Origin: DASYTH01 sp036002505
GTDB lineage: Bacteria; Actinomycetota; Actinomycetes; Mycobacteriales; Pseudonocardiaceae
Direction of reading: 5' to 3'
Assembly: GCF_036002505.1 (NCBI RefSeq)
Contig: NZ_DASYTH010000066.1
Location: forward strand, 1-9,526
DNA: 9,526 nucleotides
Within the stretch, counting starts at the first letter, position 1. Every line of letters starts with the position of its first letter. Below, piece after piece: positions 6,336 through 9,526 of the stretch. The translations under genes were made by a program, and so were the position numbers. The notes under the pieces were generated by a model. It was given only the letters and a program-made list of their open reading frames with translations. It was not told the origin of the DNA and did no database searches.

Positions 6336-7687
6336 GCAGGACGGCGGAACAGATCGGCCGCACCGAGCTGGGCCCGCGCCCCGTTCCCGCCCTTGGCGAG
6401 CAACGGGTCGCCACCGATCTGTCCTCAGTGGACACGTTGCTGCCCAACGGTCTGCGGGTCATCGTGGTGCACCAGCCGGCCGTGCCGATGGTCGAGCTGC
6501 GCCTGCGGATCCCGTTCGCCGGAACGGATCCGATGCACGCCGCCCGGGCCGAGGTGCTCACCGCGACCATCCTCACCGGCACCGACCGCCGCGACCGGGT
6601 CGCCGTGGACACCGACCTCGCGCTGGTCGGTGCCGACCTCGACGCCGGCGTCGACCCGGAACGCCTGAGCATCAGCGGAAACGCGCTCGTCTCCGGCTTC
6701 GACACGTTGATGGACGTGCTGGCCGACGCGCTGACCGGCGCGGTGTACCGGGACGACGAGGTGCACCGCGAGCGGGACCGGCTGGTCGAGCGGATCACCG
6801 TGGCCCGCTCCCAACCCGGCACGATCGCCCGCGAAGCCCTGCAGAAGCACCGTTACGGCGACCACCCGTACACCCGCGAGATGCCCGAGGCCGGCGACGT
6901 GGCCCGGGTGACGCCCGAGGAGGTGCGTGCCCTGCACCGGGCCGCCGTCCTGCCCCGCGGCTCGGTGCTCGTCATCGTCGGCGACCTCGACCTCGACCGC
7001 GCCGTGGCACAGGTCGAGTCCGCCACCGCCGCCTGGGTCTCCGACTCGAGCGCCGTCGTCCTCCCGGCCCTACCCGCCGTCACCGGCGGCGATCTGCTGC
7101 TGGTGCACCGCCCCGGCGCCGTCCAGTCCCAACTCCGGATGTCCGCCCAAGCCATCACCCGCACCGACCCCCGCTACCCCGCACTGCAGCTGGCGAACCT
7201 CGCCTACGGCGGTTTCTTCTCCTCCCGCCTGGTGGAGAACATCCGCGAAGGCAAGGGCTACACCTACTACGCCCGCTCCGCCCTCGAGTTCACCCCCAGC
7301 GGAGCCACCCTGCTGCTGGAAACCGACACGGCCAACGCGGTGACCGCCGCCGCCCTGCTCGAGATCCGCTACGAGCTCGGCCGGTTCGGCCTCGTCCCAC
7401 CCAAAGAGTCCGAAGTGGACACCGTGCGCCGCTACGCGATCGGCTCGCTGCTGATCGGCACCGCCTCGCAGAGCGGTCTGGCCAGCCAACTCGCCGCGCT
7501 CGCCGCCCTCGGCCTCGGCATGGACTGGCTCGTCGGCCACCCGGCCCGCCTCACCACCGTCACCGCCGAACAAGTGGCCGAAGCCGCGCTGGAGTTCTTC
7601 GCCCCGGCCCACTTCACCGGCGTCATCGTCGGCGACGCCGAGCAGCTCGGCACCCTTCTGGCCCTCGGCGGCGTCCTGATGCCATGA
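6332..7687 (+). CDS. M16 family partner subunit, no zinc motif
   Basis: The 451-residue protein has the M16 fold signatures LLPNGLRVIVVHQ near the N-terminus and NIREGKGYTYYARS (303-316) in the second domain. The region where HxxEH should stand reads AGTDPMHAARAEVLTATILT, with no zinc ligands, so it should not be catalytic alone. R305 and Y310 fit the Arg/Tyr pair by which the C-terminal half or partner subunit of M16 enzymes holds the substrate backbone; this residue assignment is by pattern and not alignment. About 35 N-terminal residues precede the fold. It overlaps the catalytic gene by 4 bp upstream and nudC by 4 bp downstream (ATGA at 7684-7687), implying translational coupling and roughly equal synthesis. 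A copy of the 13-mer lies at 6421-6433, where Ser is encoded by the rare codon TCA. Confidence 0.9.
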   Translation: MSRTAEQIGRTELGPRPVPALGEQRVATDLSSVDTLLPNGLRVIVVHQPAVPMVELRLRIPFAGTDPMHAARAEVLTATILTGTDRRDRVAVDTDLALVGADLDAGVDPERLSISGNALVSGFDTLMDVLADALTGAVYRDDEVHRERDRLVERITVARSQPGTIAREALQKHRYGDHPYTREMPEAGDVARVTPEEVRALHRAAVLPRGSVLVIVGDLDLDRAVAQVESATAAWVSDSSAVVLPALPAVTGGDLLLVHRPGAVQSQLRMSAQAITRTDPRYPALQLANLAYGGFFSSRLVENIREGKGYTYYARSALEFTPSGATLLLETDTANAVTAAALLEIRYELGRFGLVPPKESEVDTVRRYAIGSLLIGTASQSGLASQLAALAALGLGMDWLVGHPARLTTVTAEQVAEAALEFFAPAHFTGVIVGDAEQLGTLLALGGVLMP

Positions 7688-8664
7688 CCTTCACGCTCGG
7701 AGACATCCCACCCTTATCCCGGTCCACAGTAGACCGCAGCGAGCATCTGCGGGCCGACACCGAACGCCTGGCCGACCTGTGGTCCACCGGCCGAGTGATC
7801 GTCGTCGACCGCAAGGGCCGCACCCCCGTCCGGCCCGACGGCAGCGCCCTCGTCGACCGTCCCGCCACCGACCTCGCCGCCACCCCGCCCGACCAAGCGG
7901 TGCTGCTGGGCGAAAAGGATGGCGCCGGCTGGTTCGCCATCCCCGCCACCGAGGAGTTGTCGGAAGGCACCCGCCCGCCCCCCAACTCCTGGGCCGTATG
8001 GCCCGGCGCAAGCTCCTCAACGGGCGAACAATGGCACGACCTCCGCTCCATCGGCGGCCTCCTCGACGACACCTCAGCCGGCCTGTTCACCACCGCCGTC
8101 GCCCTGTTCAACTGGCACGCGCGCGCCCGCTACTGCGCGAAATGCGGCGCACCAACCCAATTCGCCAGCGCCGGCTGGGCAACCCGCTGCACCGGATGCA
8201 ACCGCGAGGAATATCCCCGAACCGACCCCGCGGTAATCTGCCTCGTCCACGACGAAACAGGCCCCAACGGCGAACACGTCCTGCTGGCCCGCCAACCAAT
8301 CTGGCCTCCCGACCGTTACTCTGTGCTCGCCGGGTTTGTCGAAGCGGGCGAGTCGCTCGAAGCCTGCGTAGAACGCGAAATCCGCGAAGAAGTCGGCATC
8401 GATGTGCACGACATTCACTATCTTGGCAGCCAACCCTGGCCGTTCCCTCGCTCGATAATGATCGCCTTCACGGCGGCGGCCGACCACTCCGCCCCTTTGA
8501 AGCCGGCGGACGGTGAAATCGAAGATGCGCGATGGTTGCCGCGTGCTGGCATTATCGCCGCGTTGGAGGCCGGTGGGGAGATTGAAGGTTTAATCTTGCC
8601 GGGTCTGACGTCGATAGCCCGGCAGATGTTGGCTGGGTGGGCAGGGGTGTCCAATTCGGGGTGA
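7684..8664 (+). CDS. nudC: NADH pyrophosphatase / NAD-RNA decapping hydrolase NudC
   Basis: NudC cleaves NAD(H) into NMN(H) and AMP, and members of the family remove NAD caps from RNA 5' ends. All diagnostic parts are present in 326 residues. A zinc ribbon has C151-x2-C154 and C169-x2-C172. The Nudix box runs from G217 to I239 (E223, R231, E232, E235, E236, G238). The NADH-specific motif SQPWPFPRS is at 249-257. The N-terminal domain (1-145) is longer than in the 257-residue E. coli enzyme, as in mycobacterial NudC. I start it at ATG 7684, the ATGA overlap with the M16 partner; the same frame is open far upstream but that translation is Arg/Pro/His-rich noise. TTA codons occur at Leu11 and Leu303. 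The last 55 or so codons shift to TTG, GGT, GAA and ATT, unlike the 5' half. Confidence 0.96.
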   Translation: MTFTLGDIPPLSRSTVDRSEHLRADTERLADLWSTGRVIVVDRKGRTPVRPDGSALVDRPATDLAATPPDQAVLLGEKDGAGWFAIPATEELSEGTRPPPNSWAVWPGASSSTGEQWHDLRSIGGLLDDTSAGLFTTAVALFNWHARARYCAKCGAPTQFASAGWATRCTGCNREEYPRTDPAVICLVHDETGPNGEHVLLARQPIWPPDRYSVLAGFVEAGESLEACVEREIREEVGIDVHDIHYLGSQPWPFPRSIMIAFTAAADHSAPLKPADGEIEDARWLPRAGIIAALEAGGEIEGLILPGLTSIARQMLAGWAGVSNSG

Positions 8665-8880
8665 CCCGGGTGCAGTATGGGTTGACTGGTTGCGCTCTTC
8701 GGGGTTGGTCCGGGGGCGGCGCGCATTGTGCGGGGTCGCCCCTCCGGCCTCAAGGGCGCTCCTTCGTCGCGTCGCTTCGCGATCGCCGCGCCCGGCCTGT
8801 CAAGTTGCGGTACGTGAAAAAGGGGCGCGGCGACCCTTGACCCCGGAGCCTCTGCGACCCCCTGGGGCCGCGCACAGCGC

Positions 8881-8902
8881 GGGCAGGGCGGACGCCCTGC
8901 CC
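8881..8902 (+). terminator. Strong GC hairpin, possible terminator
   Basis: GGGCAGGGCG (8881-8890) and CGCCCTGCCC (8893-8902) are perfect complements separated by GA, which in practice gives a 9-bp stem with a GGAC loop. It is followed by C residues and not by a T tract, so it is not a classical intrinsic terminator. U-less GC hairpins are commonly proposed as terminators in actinomycetes. It lies 217 bp after the nudC stop. Confidence 0.4.
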
Positions 8903-8911
8903 CCCCCCCCC
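8900..8911 (+). repeat. C12 homopolymer tract
   Basis: Twelve consecutive C residues straddle the 3' arm of the hairpin above and the outer inverted-repeat arm. The tract is prone to slippage and to sequencing error. It lies about 100 bp upstream of the DUF222 start, so length variation could alter the upstream structure but not a reading frame. Confidence 0.8.
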
Positions 8912-8998
8912 GCGCCGCCCCCGAACCCCAACAAGCCTCAGCACCCCCATTCACCCGAAAGAGAAAAACCAACAACCAGAAATGTCGGTGCAACCCGG

Positions 8999-9004
8999 TA
9001 GAAT
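8999..9004 (+). promoter_or_regulatory. Candidate -10 box for a leaderless DUF222 transcript
   Basis: TAGAAT is a good TANNNT box and ends 6 bp before ATG 9011, so the transcript would begin at the start codon. GAGG (9006-9009) is only 1 nt from the ATG, too close for a normal Shine-Dalgarno. The stretch 8941-8985 just upstream is clearly more A-rich than the surroundings, as expected for a promoter. No -35 consensus is seen at the right spacing. Confidence 0.45.
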
Positions 9005-9010
9005 CGAGGT

Positions 9011-9526
9011 ATGCGAAAGGCGTTCGACCTCGACACTCTCCCTGGCGGGAAACACCTCGCCGCGGTCATCGAGATCGCCACCCGCATCCGCCGCGACCAC
9101 GCACACTTGTTGGACGAAATCGCCGAGTTGGAACACGCACAGACCGCGCAATTCGCCGGCTATTCCAGCCTACCCGTGCTGCTGGCCGAGGTTTTGCACA
9201 TCGCCCGCAACGACGCCACCCGCATGGTCTCCCAATCCGAACTGGTCGCCGAGACAGTCACCCCGATCGGCTACACCGCACCGGCCAAACTGCCGAAAGT
9301 GCGAGAAGCCTTGCACGAGGGCGCGCTCGACGCCAAGCACGTGGACGCCATCGCCAAGGTCGTCAAGGAAGTGCCCAACTGGGCCCGCTACGAGCACCGC
9401 GACCTGGTCGAAACCACTCTCACCGACACCGCCCGCGTGTGCAGCCCCCAGGTGGTCGCCAAGCACGGCCAAACACTGCTCGCCCACATCAACACCGACG
9501 AGACCAACCCGAAGCTCGAGGATGAG
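9011..9526 (+). CDS. DUF222 (13E12-repeat) protein, 5' part, probable HNH nuclease
   Basis: An open frame starts at ATG 9011 and runs off the window after 172 codons without a stop. The visible part matches the DUF222 domain: a helical N-terminus, YSSLPVLLAEVLHIARNDAT (about residues 55-74), and above all the hallmark KLPKVREALHEGALDAKHVD (about 97-116). Full members are usually 350-500 residues long with a C-terminal HNH endonuclease domain, which would lie beyond 9526 and cannot be confirmed. This family includes the ORFs of the mycobacterial REP13E12 repeats and occurs in many scattered copies in actinomycete genomes. It follows nudC after a repeat-rich gap and probably has its own promoter. 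Codon use is GC-rich but with more GAA, AAA and TTG than the M16 genes. Confidence 0.85.
   Translation, partial: MRKAFDLDTLPGGKHLAAVIEIATRIRRDHAHLLDEIAELEHAQTAQFAGYSSLPVLLAEVLHIARNDATRMVSQSELVAETVTPIGYTAPAKLPKVREALHEGALDAKHVDAIAKVVKEVPNWARYEHRDLVETTLTDTARVCSPQVVAKHGQTLLAHINTDETNPKLEDE

Larger units (their letters stand above)
8701..8929. repeat. Nested inverted-repeat element in the nudC-DUF222 gap
   Basis: The 346-bp gap 8665-9010 has no credible gene, but most of it folds on itself. The outer arms CGGGGGCGGCGCG (8711-8723) and its exact complement (8911-8923) are extended by GGGGTT (8701-8706) pairing with AACCCC (8924-8929) across a 4-nt bulge. Inside are TCGCCGCGCCC (8783-8793) with complement 8823-8833 (11 bp, 29-nt loop), GGGTCGCC (8733-8740) competing for 8829-8836, TCGCG-N6-CGCGA (8770-8785 region), and the hairpin at 8881-8902. 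It could be a terminator complex, a non-autonomous repeat element, or a structured RNA. No flanking target duplication was found by eye. Confidence 0.6.

Noticed and set aside
6322..7683. Extension of the nudC frame upstream through the M16 partner gene (would give 780 residues).
   Set aside because: The extra 454 residues are Arg/Pro/His-rich with no family signature and lie in the shadow of a clear M16 gene. ATG 7684 has the normal NudC N-terminus and an ATGA coupling.
8682..8687. TTGACT as the -35 of a promoter after nudC.
   Set aside because: The hexamer at the right distance (TTGGTC) is not a -10, and no gene follows until 9011.
8798..8803. Minus-strand TTGACA (complement of TGTCAA) as a promoter inside the gap.
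   Set aside because: No -10 box follows at 16-18 bp on the minus strand and no credible minus-strand gene lies beyond it.

Overview
The window is GC-rich (roughly 70%) with strong G/C bias at third codon positions, actinobacterial protein families and GTG as well as ATG starts. The best reading is a high-GC actinomycete, probably of the Pseudonocardiaceae (Amycolatopsis/Lentzea/Saccharothrix type). The family assignment is an inference from gene content and style, not from a marker gene.

Layout. (1) 5-1345 (-) encodes a membrane-anchored neutral zinc metallopeptidase. It diverges from (2) 1420-3090 (+), a DUF2207-type multi-pass membrane protein; their starts are only 74 bp apart. (3) Gene 2 converges on 3263-3754 (-), a small split-barrel flavin (pyridoxamine 5'-phosphate oxidase-like) protein. 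The 172 bp between them is filled by an array of 21-bp units, four in one direction and then four inverted. (4) After a divergent regulatory gap, 3902-5023 (+) encodes a secreted protein with three Cys-paired domains, a Thr-rich stalk and a C-terminal LASTG sorting signal. (5) A tight run follows: M16 zinc peptidase (5052-6335), M16 partner without the metal motif (6332-7687), and NudC NADH pyrophosphatase / NAD-RNA decapping enzyme (7684-8664). Both junctions are ATGA overlaps, so the three are almost certainly one translationally coupled operon. (6) A 346-bp gap (8665-9010) is rich in inverted repeats and carries a 12-C tract. (7) 9011 to the window end is the 5' part of a DUF222 (13E12-repeat) gene, a class usually carrying a C-terminal HNH nuclease.

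How the parts fit. The first, second and fourth genes act at the cell envelope. The M16 pair has no signal peptide and looks like a cytosolic heterodimeric peptidase with one catalytic and one substrate-holding subunit. Its coupling to NudC suggests a shared housekeeping or stress role, but no specific pathway can be read from the sequence.

No complete new defence or mobile system is visible. The most unusual signals are non-coding or sub-coding: the mirrored 21-bp array, the nested inverted-repeat gap before the DUF222 gene, and a near-palindromic 13-mer (GTCCACAGTGGAC) that recurs in coding sequence in the same codon phase and forces rare codons.
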